Positions 1 to 7,033 of a stretch of DNA of 10,024 nucleotides are shown here, piece by piece. A program made the position numbers and the translations under genes. Every line of letters starts with the position of its first letter. Position 1 is the stretch's first letter. The notes under the pieces were generated by a model. It was not told where the DNA came from and searched no databases. It saw nothing but the letters and a program-made list of their open reading frames with translations. The stretch is from Lamprocystis purpurea. GTDB lineage: Bacteria; Pseudomonadota; Gammaproteobacteria; Chromatiales; Chromatiaceae. Location of the stretch: positions 1 to 10,024 of the forward strand of contig DYRB01000081.1 in the NCBI GenBank assembly GCA_020718945.1, in the 5' to 3' direction.

Positions 1-172
1 CCTAAGAAAAGCAGGTAAGCCGCAAATGAACGCAAATAGACGCAAATAAACAAGGACTTCGCGTCGGTCTTCGGTTCACCCGGCGGGTAACCTGCGGACT
101 CTGCCTAACTGACTGACCCATTTGCGTAAATTTGCGTAATTTGCGGCCGAATTGCCCTTTCCGGGGTCATCG
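1..172 (+). repeat. Palindromic MITE-like repeat element, copy 1
   Basis: This element is much richer in A+T than its surroundings. Its arms are imperfect inverted repeats made of CGCAAAT blocks: the left arm is 19-50 (GCCGCAAAT, ACGCAAAT, ACGCAAAT) and the right arm is 119-147. A small inner inverted repeat (GGTTCACCC / GGGTAACC, about 83-102) would form the tip of a long cruciform or RNA hairpin. It matches the reverse complement of 5237-5408 with about 16 differences, from CCTAAGAAAAGCAG at base 1 to TCATCG at 172. It may continue left of the window. There is no ORF inside, so if mobile it is non-autonomous. The homology runs across the stop codon of the flavoprotein gene (167-169). Confidence 0.85.
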
Positions 173-1294
173 GTATTGCCGCAGATACCACCACTCGAAA
201 CCGCGCTTCAGCCAATGGAAGGGCCGCAGGGCGGGCAGCACCAGGCTGTGTTTCTCGGTGCGGGCGACCAGCATGCCCCGGTCGTTGGCATCCACGATGC
301 ACAGCAGTTCCGCCTTAAAGGTCTTGGTGGGGGCCTTGCCCTGCAATTCCGCCACCAGATTGCAGGCCGCGGCGCCGGCCTGGAGGTCGGCCATGTGGGC
401 CTGCTTGGGCATCCAATCCGGTCCCGGGAAGCTCCCCGAATCGCCGGCCACATAGACCCGCTCGAAGCCGGCGACCTTGCAGTGGCGGTCGGCGGCGAGC
501 AGGCCGCCCGGAGAGCGCGGCAGTCCGGTGTTGTCGAACCAGGCGTTGCCCGTCATCCCGGGCATGAAGATGATCAGGTCGGCGGGGAACTCCCCACCCT
601 CGGTGGTGACGGCCGTGGGGCTGAACCCCTTGAGCTTGTGCCCCAGGTGGGTGCGGATGCCGCGCTTGCCCATCTCCCCCAGCAGACCGGTCACCGCCTT
701 GGGGCCCAGGCGGTTGCCCGGCTGTTCCGCCGGGGAGAAGAAGGTGATGTCGAAGCGGTCGCGCCGGTTCTCCTTGCGCAATTGGGCCTCGATGCCAAAC
801 AAGAACTCGAATATGGGCCCGCCGCGCATGGCGCTGGGCTCCTGGGGATTGCCGGCGAAGCCCATGGCGATGGCGCCCCCCTCCAGGGCTCGCAGCCGGT
901 CGCGGATGGCTTGGGCGGCGGCGATGCCCTCGCAGGGGGTCAGGGCGTGCTCGATGCCCGGGAGCTTCTTCAGGAAGCGCCCCCCGCTGGCGATGATGAG
1001 TCCGTCGTTGGCGACCTCTCCCGCGGTGGTATCGAGCATGCGCCCGCCCTCCCGCAGCCCCGTCGCCTCCCCCGCCACATGGGTCACACCCATACGCCGA
1101 AAGAAGTTCTTCAGTGACACGCGCAGGTCGTCCCCGCTGCGCAGCCCGGACGGTACCCAGATCAAACCCGGGTAGTAGACGAACTCGGCCCTGGGGCTGA
1201 CCACGGTGACCCGGGCATGGGGGCTGGCCTCTTTCAGCCGCTGCACAGCGGTGAGGGCGGCGAACCCGGTGCCCACGATAGTGATGCGATGCAT
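167..1294 (-). CDS. SQR-like NAD(P)/FAD-dependent oxidoreductase
   Basis: A 375-residue flavoprotein of the sulfide:quinone oxidoreductase/flavocytochrome c sulfide dehydrogenase superfamily. Visible features are the N-terminal dinucleotide-binding motif GTGFAA (8-13), a FVYYPGL segment near 38-44, an ASGG segment (102-105) and the C-terminal FAD motif YVAGDS (281-286). The C-terminus is aromatic and basic (WLKRGFEWWYL, 361-371), as in monotopic SQRs that dip into the membrane. Cysteines are at 121, 272, 311 and 332. Cys121 and Cys332 (LLCIVD) fall where SQRs carry conserved cysteines, but the middle catalytic cysteine, expected before the GAPYE-like stretch, seems replaced (EPSAMRGGP, 152-160). 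It may therefore not be a true sulfide oxidase. The ATG at 1294 is preferred because GGAG lies 6 nt upstream (1301-1304, minus strand); ATG 1306 is possible. It lies 106 bp downstream of tesA, same strand. The superfamily is sure, the substrate unknown. Confidence 0.85.
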   Translation of the reverse strand: MHRITIVGTGFAALTAVQRLKEASPHARVTVVSPRAEFVYYPGLIWVPSGLRSGDDLRVSLKNFFRRMGVTHVAGEATGLREGGRMLDTTAGEVANDGLIIASGGRFLKKLPGIEHALTPCEGIAAAQAIRDRLRALEGGAIAMGFAGNPQEPSAMRGGPIFEFLFGIEAQLRKENRRDRFDITFFSPAEQPGNRLGPKAVTGLLGEMGKRGIRTHLGHKLKGFSPTAVTTEGGEFPADLIIFMPGMTGNAWFDNTGLPRSPGGLLAADRHCKVAGFERVYVAGDSGSFPGPDWMPKQAHMADLQAGAAACNLVAELQGKAPTKTFKAELLCIVDANDRGMLVARTEKHSLVLPALRPFHWLKRGFEWWYLRQYR

Positions 1295-1342
1295 GTACGA
1301 CTCCATTGGACGGTCGCCGGGAGGGAAGGTCGGCGGCCGCGG

Positions 1343-1348
1343 ATTGTA
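1343..1348 (-). promoter_or_regulatory. Possible -10 box for the SQR-like gene
   Basis: On the minus strand the 106-bp gap between tesA and the flavoprotein gene contains TACAAT, one base off TATAAT, about 49 nt before the ATG at 1294. No convincing -35 lies 16-18 bp upstream. The gene may have its own weak promoter besides read-through from tesA. Confidence 0.3.
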
Positions 1349-1400
1349 GCGTCTTTGGGCCTGCCTGCATCCAGCCAGTCCGGGCAGTCTGGGTCGCGGT

Positions 1401-2030
1401 CTAGTCGGCGGGGCGCCCGAGCAGCGGCGCCAGGCCCGGCCAGACAGTGTCCAGGATCTTCGGCTGGGCCTCGGCGGTGGGGTGCAGCCCATCGGGCTGC
1501 ATGAGCTGCCAGTCCTCCGCCACCCCGGCTAGGAGGTCCGGGATCAGCGGGACCTGTTGGGCCTGCGCCACCCCCTTGAGGGTCGCTTGAAAGGCATCCG
1601 TGTAGGCCGTACCGTAGTTCGGCGGCAGGCGCACGCCCACCAGCAGGACCTGGGCACCGGCCCCTCGGGCCAGACCGACCAGGGAGCGCAAGTTGTCGGC
1701 GATCTGCTTGAGCGGGGTACCGCGCAGGCCGTCATTGGCGCCCAGGGCGATCACCACGAGGGCCGGGTGTTCCCGCTCCAGGACCTGGGGCAATCGGGTC
1801 AGACCGGCCCCGGTGGTATCCCCGGAGACGCTCGCGTTGACCACCCGATAGTCCAACCCGGCCCCCGCCAGGCGTAGGCGCAGCAGGGCCACCCAACCGC
1901 GCTCCGTGGGTATCCCATAGGCCGCGCTCAGACTGTCCCCCAGCACCGCTATGGCCGGGACCGGGCCCGGGGTTTGCGCCGCCAGGGCGGCGGGGACCAG
2001 CATCCCGGCAAACAGGAGCAGCTTCAGCAT
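1401..2030 (-). CDS. tesA: Periplasmic TesA-type esterase / lysophospholipase L1 (GDSL family)
   Basis: A 209-residue SGNH hydrolase close to E. coli TesA, the periplasmic acyl-CoA thioesterase I / protease I / lysophospholipase L1 that cleaves acyl thioesters and lysophospholipids. All family blocks are present: GDSLS with nucleophile Ser33, oxyanion Gly70 (SVSGDTT), Asn99 (GANDGLRG), and Asp180/His183 in DGLHP. RLPPNYG (134-140) is also typical of TesA. Residues 1-18 form a signal peptide (Lys3, hydrophobic core, ALA before the predicted cut), so the enzyme is exported. The start is fixed by that signal peptide and by GGAG 9 nt upstream; the frame stays open further upstream but only as antisense of the ABC gene. 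Its ATG overlaps that of ybbA in opposite orientation, and tesA divergent from ybbA-ybbP is the E. coli order. Nothing is missing; length is normal. Confidence 0.95.
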   Translation of the reverse strand: MLKLLLFAGMLVPAALAAQTPGPVPAIAVLGDSLSAAYGIPTERGWVALLRLRLAGAGLDYRVVNASVSGDTTGAGLTRLPQVLEREHPALVVIALGANDGLRGTPLKQIADNLRSLVGLARGAGAQVLLVGVRLPPNYGTAYTDAFQATLKGVAQAQQVPLIPDLLAGVAEDWQLMQPDGLHPTAEAQPKILDTVWPGLAPLLGRPAD

Positions 2031-2043
2031 GACCAAAAACTCC
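2014..2043. promoter_or_regulatory. Reciprocally embedded ribosome binding sites of tesA and ybbA
   Basis: The two divergent start codons share CATG (2028-2031). The ybbA Shine-Dalgarno AGGAG (2014-2018, plus strand, 10 nt before its ATG) lies inside tesA codons. The tesA site GGAG (minus strand, 2040-2043, 9 nt before its ATG) lies inside ybbA codons. There is no intergenic space, so the promoters of both genes must lie within the opposite coding sequence. Confidence 0.8.
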
Positions 2044-2718
2044 GGCACAGAGGTCGCCCGGGCCGCGGGGCTGGGCAAAGAGGTTGAGGGCCCGGCAGGG
2101 CGCCTGACCATTCTGCACGCCCTGGACCTGGGCGTGAAGCCGGGCGAGGCGGTGGCCATACTCGGCGCCTCCGGCTCCGGCAAGTCCACCCTGCTCGGCC
2201 TGCTGGCCGGGCTGGACCAGCCCAGTACCGGCGAGGTCTGGCTGTGCGGCCAGGCCCTGGCCGGGCTCGGCGAGGACGGCCGCGCCGCCCTGCGCAACGG
2301 GCGGGTAGGATTCGTCTTCCAGGATTTCCAGCTCCTGCCGACCCTCACCGCCCTGGAGAATGTCCTGCTGCCCCTGGAACTGGGCGGTGTCCGCGCCCCC
2401 GAGCCCATAGCCCGCTCGGCCCTGGGGCGGGTCGGGCTGGCAGAGCGGGCGGGCCACTACCCCCGCCAACTCTCCGGCGGGGAGCAGCAGCGGGTGGCCA
2501 TAGCCCGCGCCTTCGCCCCCAGCCCGCAGATCCTGTTCGCCGACGAGCCCACCGGCAACCTGGACGAGGAGACCGGCGGCCAGGTCATCGACCTGTTGCT
2601 GGGACTGCGCAACGCAGCCGGTGCCGCCCTGGTCCTGGTCACCCACGACCCCCGCCTGGCGGCGCGCTGCGACCGCCGCCTGGGGATGCGCGCCGGGCGC
2701 CTGGAGCCCCTGGCATGA
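2029..2718 (+). CDS. ybbA: ABC transporter ATP-binding protein, YbbA/LolD type
   Basis: A 229-residue ATPase of the MacB/LolD/YbbA group, which powers FtsX-type permeases. All nucleotide-binding motifs are intact: Walker A GASGSGKST (46-54), Q-loop Gln98, signature LSGGEQQR (148-155), Walker B ILFADEP with catalytic Glu173, D-loop GNLD (176-179) and switch His206. Length is typical. The ATG at 2029 is chosen for its AGGAG ribosome site and normal family length; an in-frame ATG at 1951 would add 26 residues that only mirror tesA. The stop overlaps the permease start by ATGA, so the two are translationally coupled and surely partners. The neighbours tesA and a ~830-residue permease favour YbbA over LolD or MacB. 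It acts at the cytoplasmic face of the inner membrane. The substrate is not shown by the sequence; hydrophobic compounds or lipids would fit a TesA partner. Confidence 0.93.
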   Translation: MTKNSGTEVARAAGLGKEVEGPAGRLTILHALDLGVKPGEAVAILGASGSGKSTLLGLLAGLDQPSTGEVWLCGQALAGLGEDGRAALRNGRVGFVFQDFQLLPTLTALENVLLPLELGGVRAPEPIARSALGRVGLAERAGHYPRQLSGGEQQRVAIARAFAPSPQILFADEPTGNLDEETGGQVIDLLLGLRNAAGAALVLVTHDPRLAARCDRRLGMRAGRLEPLA

Positions 2719-5216
2719 CCGCCTGGCGCCTGGCCCTGCGCCTGCTGGGCCGCGACTGGCGCAGCGGCGAGCTGTACCTGCTGGCCGCCGCCCTGGGGCT
2801 CACCGTGGCCGCCATGACCGCGGTGGCCGCCTTCGGCGACCGGGTGGAGTCGGGCATGCAACGCCAGGGGGGCGAGCTGATCGCCGCGGACCTGGTGGTG
2901 GATGACGGCTACGCCATTCCGCCGGGATTCGTCGAACGGGCCCGGGCCCTGGGGCTGGCGACTGCGACCACCCTGGAGTTCCCCAGCGTCATCCTGGTCG
3001 GGGATGCGACCCAACTGGTGCAGGTCAAGGCGGTGGAGGCCGGCTATCCGCTGCGCGGGGTGCTTCGGGTGCGGTCGGATGCCCGGGGCGAGGACGCCCC
3101 GGCTCCCTCGGGACCGCCGCCGGGGGAGGCCTGGGCCGAGGCCCGCCTGCTGCCCCTGCTCGGCCTGGATGACCCGGCCGGGCTGGGCGCGGAGATCGCC
3201 CTGGGTTCGACCCGCCTGCGCCTGACCCAAGTCCTGACCCAGGAGCCCGACCGCGGCGCCAGCCTGATCCAGCTCGCCCCGCGCCTCCTGGTCAACGCCG
3301 CCGACATCCCCGCCAGCGGTCTGGTGACCCCGGTCAGCCGGGTGCGCTACCGGCTGCTGGTGGCCGGGGACCCGGGCGCGGTGGGCGCCTTCCGCGCCTG
3401 GGCCGGGGTCCAACTGCCGCGCAACGCCCAGATCATCGACCCCGAGCACGCCCGCCCCGAGCTGGCCGGGGCCGTGGCCGGGGCGACCCGCTTCCTGCGC
3501 CTGGCCAGCCTGGTGACCCTGCTGGTGGCCGGGGCGGCCATAGCGCTCGCCAGCCGGCGCCTGGTGGAGCGCCAGACCGATGCGGTGGCGGTGATGCGCT
3601 GCCTGGGGGCCCCGCGGCACCTGCTCACCCGCATCTTCGTCCTGCGCCTGCTGGCCCTGGGGCTCGGGGTGGGGCTGATCGGGGCCGGTATCGGCTACGG
3701 CGCCCAATTCGGCCTGGTCGCCCTGATCGGCGATCTGTTCGCCCAGGACCTGCCGCCGCCCTCGGTTGCGCCCCTGTTCCTGGGCCTGGGCACCGGGCTG
3801 ATCGCCCTGCTCGGCTTCGCCCTGCCGCCCCTGGTCCAGCTCGCCCGGGTCCCGCCCCTGCGGGCCCTGCGCCGCGACCTGGGTACGCCGCGCGCCTCGG
3901 TGCTGGGCTCGGTCCTGGCCGCCGGCCTGGCCCTGGGGCTGCTGGTCTGGTGGCAGGCCGGGGAGGCCCAGCTCGCCGCCCGGGTCCTGGCCGGGGTGGC
4001 CGCGACCCTGCTGGTCCTGGTCGGGGCCGCCCTGGCCCTAATCCGCCTGGCCGCCTGGGTCCAGCCCCGTACCCGCGGGGTCTGGCGCCTGGGGCTGGCC
4101 GGACTGACCCGACGCCGGGCCGCGGCGGTACTCCAGATCGCCGGCTTCGGCATCGGGGTCCTGGCCCTGCTGCTGCTGGCGGTGGTGCGGGTGGACCTGC
4201 TCCGCGCCTGGCAGGCCGGGCTGCCGCCGGACGCCCCCAACCGCTTCCTCATCAACATCCAGCCCCAGGACCTGGACCCGCTGCGCGCCTTCCTCGCCGG
4301 GCACGGGCTGGGGACCCCGGGGGTCCTGCCCATGATCCGCGGGCGCCTGTTGCGCATCAACGATCACAGCGTGGACCCGGACGCCTACCCGGACCCGCGC
4401 GCCCAGCGCCTGGCGGCCCGGGAGTTCAACCTGAGCCATGCCGAGCAGCCCCAGCGGGACAATCGGGTGGTGGCCGGGCGCTGGTGGGGCCCTGGGGACC
4501 CGGCGGACCAGTTCTCCGTGGAGGAGGGTCTGGCCAGGACCCTGGGGATCAATCTCGGCGACCGCCTGACCTTCTGGGTCTCGGGCCACGAGGTGAAGGC
4601 CCGGGTGACCAGCCTGCGCCATGTGCGCTGGGACAGCTTCAATGTCAATTTCTTCGTCGTCTCCCCGCCCGGGCTCCTGGGCTCTGAGGCGACCAGCCAC
4701 ATCACCAGCCTGCATGTCCCGCCCGGGGCCGAGGCGACCATGGCGGAGCTGCAAAGGCGCTTCCCGGCGGTCACCCCGCTGGACGTGGACGCCCTGCTGG
4801 GACAGGTGCGCTCGGTCATGGAGCGCGGGGCTGCGGCGGTGGAATACGTCTTCGCCTTCACCCTGGTCGCCGGGCTCCTGGTCATGCTCGCCGGCATCCA
4901 GGCGACCCTGGCCCAGCGCCGCGGGGAGCACGCCGTACTGCGCGCCCTGGGGGCCCGACGCCGCGACCTGCTCGCCGCCCTGGCCGTGGAATTCACCGTC
5001 GCCGGGCTGCTCGCCGGGCTCCTGGGGACTGCCTGCGCCGAGCTGACCGGCTGGATGCTGGCCGGCCAGGTGTTCGACCTGGACTTCGCTTTCAACCCCA
5101 GTCTCTGGGCCCTGGGGGTGCTGGGCAGCGCCGCCCTCATCGGTCTGGCCGGGACCCTGGCCAGCTATCCGCTGCTGGTGCGCCCGCCCCTGGAGGGGCT
5201 GCGCCGGGGGGGCTAG
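2715..5216 (+). CDS. ybbP: YbbP-type ABC transporter permease (FtsX family)
   Basis: An 833-residue inner-membrane permease, close in size to E. coli YbbP (about 800). About ten membrane spans can be read: 19-40, then ~260-282, 302-330 and 352-372 (first FtsX domain), 396-413, 421-443 and 470-492 (middle), and 709-727, 752-772 and 796-817 (second FtsX domain). Large periplasmic parts lie at ~41-258 (MacB-like) and ~493-708. This duplicated layout differs from the four-span LolC/E and MacB. The FtsX-typical cytoplasmic loop after the first span of each domain is visible: RQTDAVAVMRCLGAPRHLL, and RRGEHAVLRALGARRRDLL in the second. The ATG overlaps the ybbA stop (ATGA). The TAG stop is followed after about 20 bp by repeat copy 2. 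Codon use is very GC-rich and rich in Leu/Gly/Ala, like the neighbours. The family call is firm; the cargo is unknown. Confidence 0.92.
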   Translation: MTAWRLALRLLGRDWRSGELYLLAAALGLTVAAMTAVAAFGDRVESGMQRQGGELIAADLVVDDGYAIPPGFVERARALGLATATTLEFPSVILVGDATQLVQVKAVEAGYPLRGVLRVRSDARGEDAPAPSGPPPGEAWAEARLLPLLGLDDPAGLGAEIALGSTRLRLTQVLTQEPDRGASLIQLAPRLLVNAADIPASGLVTPVSRVRYRLLVAGDPGAVGAFRAWAGVQLPRNAQIIDPEHARPELAGAVAGATRFLRLASLVTLLVAGAAIALASRRLVERQTDAVAVMRCLGAPRHLLTRIFVLRLLALGLGVGLIGAGIGYGAQFGLVALIGDLFAQDLPPPSVAPLFLGLGTGLIALLGFALPPLVQLARVPPLRALRRDLGTPRASVLGSVLAAGLALGLLVWWQAGEAQLAARVLAGVAATLLVLVGAALALIRLAAWVQPRTRGVWRLGLAGLTRRRAAAVLQIAGFGIGVLALLLLAVVRVDLLRAWQAGLPPDAPNRFLINIQPQDLDPLRAFLAGHGLGTPGVLPMIRGRLLRINDHSVDPDAYPDPRAQRLAAREFNLSHAEQPQRDNRVVAGRWWGPGDPADQFSVEEGLARTLGINLGDRLTFWVSGHEVKARVTSLRHVRWDSFNVNFFVVSPPGLLGSEATSHITSLHVPPGAEATMAELQRRFPAVTPLDVDALLGQVRSVMERGAAAVEYVFAFTLVAGLLVMLAGIQATLAQRRGEHAVLRALGARRRDLLAALAVEFTVAGLLAGLLGTACAELTGWMLAGQVFDLDFAFNPSLWALGVLGSAALIGLAGTLASYPLLVRPPLEGLRRGG

Positions 5217-5236
5217 GGCCGACTCGCGGCGAATGC

Positions 5237-5408
5237 GATGAACCTGGAAAGAGCAGTTCGGCCGCAAATGAACGCAAATTTACGCAAATGGATCAGTCAG
5301 TTAGGCAGAGTGCGCAGGTCACCCGCAGGGTGAACCGGAGTCCGACACGAAGTCCTTCTTTATTTGCGTCTATTTGCGTTCATTTGCGGCTCAACTGCTT
5401 TTCTTAGG
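5237..5408 (-). repeat. Palindromic MITE-like repeat element, copy 2 (inverted relative to copy 1)
   Basis: This is the reverse complement of the element at 1-172, about 91 % identical by hand alignment. Its arms are 5261-5290 and 5359-5390, with CGCAAAT / ATTTGCG blocks. An inner inverted repeat (GGTCACCC / GGGTGAACC, about 5317-5336) forms the tip. It ends in CTTTTCTTAGG at 5408, matching the start of copy 1. It fills most of the gap between the ybbP stop and the DUF2782 gene and could work as a terminator of ybbP because of its self-complementarity. No ORF or transposase is present. Confidence 0.85.
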
Positions 5409-5448
5409 CCGCCGCCCCGGCCCCGCTTTCGCCGCCCGCCGGGCTTCC

Positions 5449-5457
5449 TGCTAACAT
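5449..5457 (+). promoter_or_regulatory. Possible extended -10 promoter of the DUF2782 gene
   Basis: The bases TGCTAACAT fit an extended -10 (TG-n-TAACAT) 46 nt before the ATG at 5504, in the 95-bp gap after repeat copy 2. A TTTCGC at 5427-5432 could be a poor -35 with a long 19-bp spacer. Weak call from the pattern only. Confidence 0.35.
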
Positions 5458-5503
5458 AGCCGGGCCCCGCCGCCACCGGCCTCCCGACCAGACTGGCTGT
5501 CCC

Positions 5504-5842
5504 ATGACCAAACCCCTGCGCACCGCCCCGACCGTCCCGGCGTCCGCCCTGGCGCTGGCCCTCTTGATCGGGCTGGGCAGGGCCCCGGGCCTCGGCGCGG
5601 CGGACCTCGACCTCGGAGTAAAGGACTCGGACCTGGAGCCCGCCGTGACGCTCCGCGAGCGCGAGGGGGCCAGGGTGCAGGAGTTCCGGGTCAACAACCG
5701 GCTCTACAAGGTCAAGATCACCCCGGCCATCGGGGCCCCCTATTACCTGGTGGACGAGGACGGCTCCGGCGACATGGCCTGGCACCGCGGCGCCAGCCAG
5801 TTCGAGAACAACATCCCCCAGTGGGCCCTGATGAGCTGGTAG
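5504..5842 (+). CDS. Small exported DUF2782 family protein
   Basis: A 112-residue protein of the gammaproteobacterial DUF2782 family, whose function is unknown. Residues 1 to about 30 are a hydrophobic signal sequence with a likely cut near LGAA/D. The mature part is small and soluble and carries the family pattern: a Glu/Arg-rich strand (REREGARVQEFRVNN), then KVKITPAIGAPYYLVDEDGSGD, abbreviated here as its core PYYLVDEDG (~78-86), and an end in VP/IP-x-W-x-L-x-x-W (IPQWALMSW). Mature protein probably periplasmic. No clear Shine-Dalgarno precedes the ATG, but it is the only start giving a signal peptide. In other gammaproteobacteria the family is often beside polA; here it sits between a repeat element and an amino-acid binding protein gene, 72 bp upstream of the latter. 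Confidence 0.82.
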   Translation: MTKPLRTAPTVPASALALALLIGLGRAPGLGAADLDLGVKDSDLEPAVTLREREGARVQEFRVNNRLYKVKITPAIGAPYYLVDEDGSGDMAWHRGASQFENNIPQWALMSW

Positions 5843-5850
5843 CCTGCCCC

Positions 5851-5890
5851 GGCCCACCAGTCCCAAGCCCGGCCCACCAGTCCCAAGCCC
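5851..5890 (+). repeat. Exact 20-bp tandem duplication
   Basis: Two perfect head-to-tail copies of GGCCCACCAGTCCCAAGCCC (5851-5870 and 5871-5890) lie in the 72-bp gap before the binding-protein gene. Perfect identity points to a recent slippage or a tandem operator; nothing decides between them. Confidence 0.9.
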
Positions 5891-5914
5891 TTTCGACCCG
5901 TTAGGAGATCCGCG

Positions 5915-6961
5915 ATGAGACACCATTTCCCCCGGCTGGTCGCGCCCCGGCTCATGGGCGCCCTGGCCCTGTCGCTCGCCCTGACCGGCGCCCTGACCAG
6001 CGCCGACGCGGCCACCCTGGACGATGTCAAGGCCCGCGGCACATTGCGCTGCGGGGTCAACGGCGAACTCCCCGGGCTGTCCTTCAAGGATGCCCAGGGG
6101 GCCTGGAGTGGGCTCGACGTGGACTTCTGCCGAGCGGTGGCCGCCGCCGCCCTGGGCAAGGCCGACAAGGTCGAGTTCGTGCCCCTGAACAACTCCGACC
6201 GCTTCGATGCCCTGCGCCAGGGCGAGGTGGACCTGCTCTCGCGCAACACCACCTGGACCCTGTCCCGGGACCTGGACCTGGGGATGGCCTTCGTCGGCAT
6301 CCTCTACCACGACGGCCAGGGCTTCATGGTCCCCCGCGCCACCAACCTGCTGAGTGTCCAGGAACTGGGCCGCAAGCGGGTCTGCGCCATCGAGGACAGC
6401 ACCAGCCCGGCCAACGCCGAGGCCTTCTTCACCCGCAACCGCATGCAGGTGGAACTGGTCCTGGTCAAGGACGCCAACGCCTCCAAGGCCGCCTACCAGG
6501 CCGGCAAGTGCGACGCCATCACCGCCGACCACTCCCAACTCCACGCCCTGCGCCTGGAAATGGGCGAGTCCCATTTGAACCGCATCCTGCCCGAGGTCAT
6601 CTCCAAGGAGCCCCTGAGTCCGGCGGTGCGCCAGGGCGACCAGACCTGGTTCGACCTGGTGCGCTGGACCCTGTTCCTGATAATCGACGCCGAGGAGGCC
6701 GGGATCGACTCCAAGAACGTCGACTCGGCCCGCGCCATGGCCAAGACCGCCGAGGTGCGAGGTCTACTGGACCTGGACGGCAAGACGGCCGGCATGCTTG
6801 GCCTAACCCCGGGCTGGAGTTACCGCATCATCAGCCAGGTCGGCAACTACGCCGAGGTCTTCGAGCGCAACTTAGGCGATCAGTCGCCGCTCAAGATCAA
6901 GCGCGGCCTCAACGCCCTGTGGCGCGACGGGGGCATCCTCTACGCCCCGCCGGCACGCTAG
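5915..6961 (+). CDS. AapJ/BztA-type amino-acid ABC transporter substrate-binding protein
   Basis: A 348-residue periplasmic binding protein (SBP_bac_3 fold) of the general L-amino-acid AapJ/BztA/YhdW type. Residues 1-32 are a signal peptide with ADA before the predicted cut at Ala32. The mature start shows the group's hallmarks: VKARGTLRCGVN (38-49), ELPGLS, GLDVDFCRAVAAA, then LNNSDRFDAL, and GEVDLLSRNTTWTLSRD, with a C-terminal GWSYRIISQVGNYAEVFERNLG block. Length is normal for AapJ. The ATG is supported by AGGAG 7 nt upstream (5903-5907). Partner genes for the AapQ/AapM permeases and AapP ATPase, normally directly downstream, are absent; a DUF1015 gene follows instead. It may serve a transporter coded elsewhere or have a sensing role. 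Family sure; amino-acid range not shown. Confidence 0.92.
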   Translation: MRHHFPRLVAPRLMGALALSLALTGALTSADAATLDDVKARGTLRCGVNGELPGLSFKDAQGAWSGLDVDFCRAVAAAALGKADKVEFVPLNNSDRFDALRQGEVDLLSRNTTWTLSRDLDLGMAFVGILYHDGQGFMVPRATNLLSVQELGRKRVCAIEDSTSPANAEAFFTRNRMQVELVLVKDANASKAAYQAGKCDAITADHSQLHALRLEMGESHLNRILPEVISKEPLSPAVRQGDQTWFDLVRWTLFLIIDAEEAGIDSKNVDSARAMAKTAEVRGLLDLDGKTAGMLGLTPGWSYRIISQVGNYAEVFERNLGDQSPLKIKRGLNALWRDGGILYAPPAR

Positions 6962-6982
6962 GCCGACCTATCCTGGAATCCC

Positions 6983-7001
6983 CGCCGCGGGCCCCGCGGC
7001 G
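6983..7001 (+). terminator. GC-rich stem-loop after the binding-protein gene
   Basis: A perfect 8-bp stem CGCCGCGG / CCGCGGCG with a 3-nt loop lies 21 bp after the binding-protein stop and about 19 bp before the DUF1015 ribosome site. No T-run follows, so it is not a classic intrinsic terminator; it may pause transcription or protect the 3' end of the upstream message. Confidence 0.45.
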
Positions 7002-7033
7002 ACCCCCTTCGCACCGAGCGAGGAATCCCCACC

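Noticed and set aside
1..172. CRISPR-like reading of the repeated CGCAAAT blocks
   Set aside because: Units are 7-11 bp, arranged as inverted arms, with no spacers and no cas genes.
152..1117. Long rightward open frame opposite the flavoprotein gene
   Set aside because: It is antisense to a gene with clear FAD motifs; high GC leaves such frames open, and its product shows no domain.
1295..1492. Longer N-terminus for the flavoprotein gene (starts at 1306 or 1492)
   Set aside because: The extension to 1492 is Arg/Pro-rich and overlaps the 3' end of tesA on the same strand; GGAG at proper distance supports 1294.
1951..2028. Upstream ATG of the ABC ATPase gene at 1951
   Set aside because: The added 26 residues only mirror the tesA signal peptide region; AGGAG and family length favour 2029.
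2029..5216. LolCDE or MacB transporter identity for the ABC pair
   Set aside because: The permease has about ten spans and ~830 residues and tesA is adjacent, which fits YbbAP rather than four-span LolC/E or MacB.
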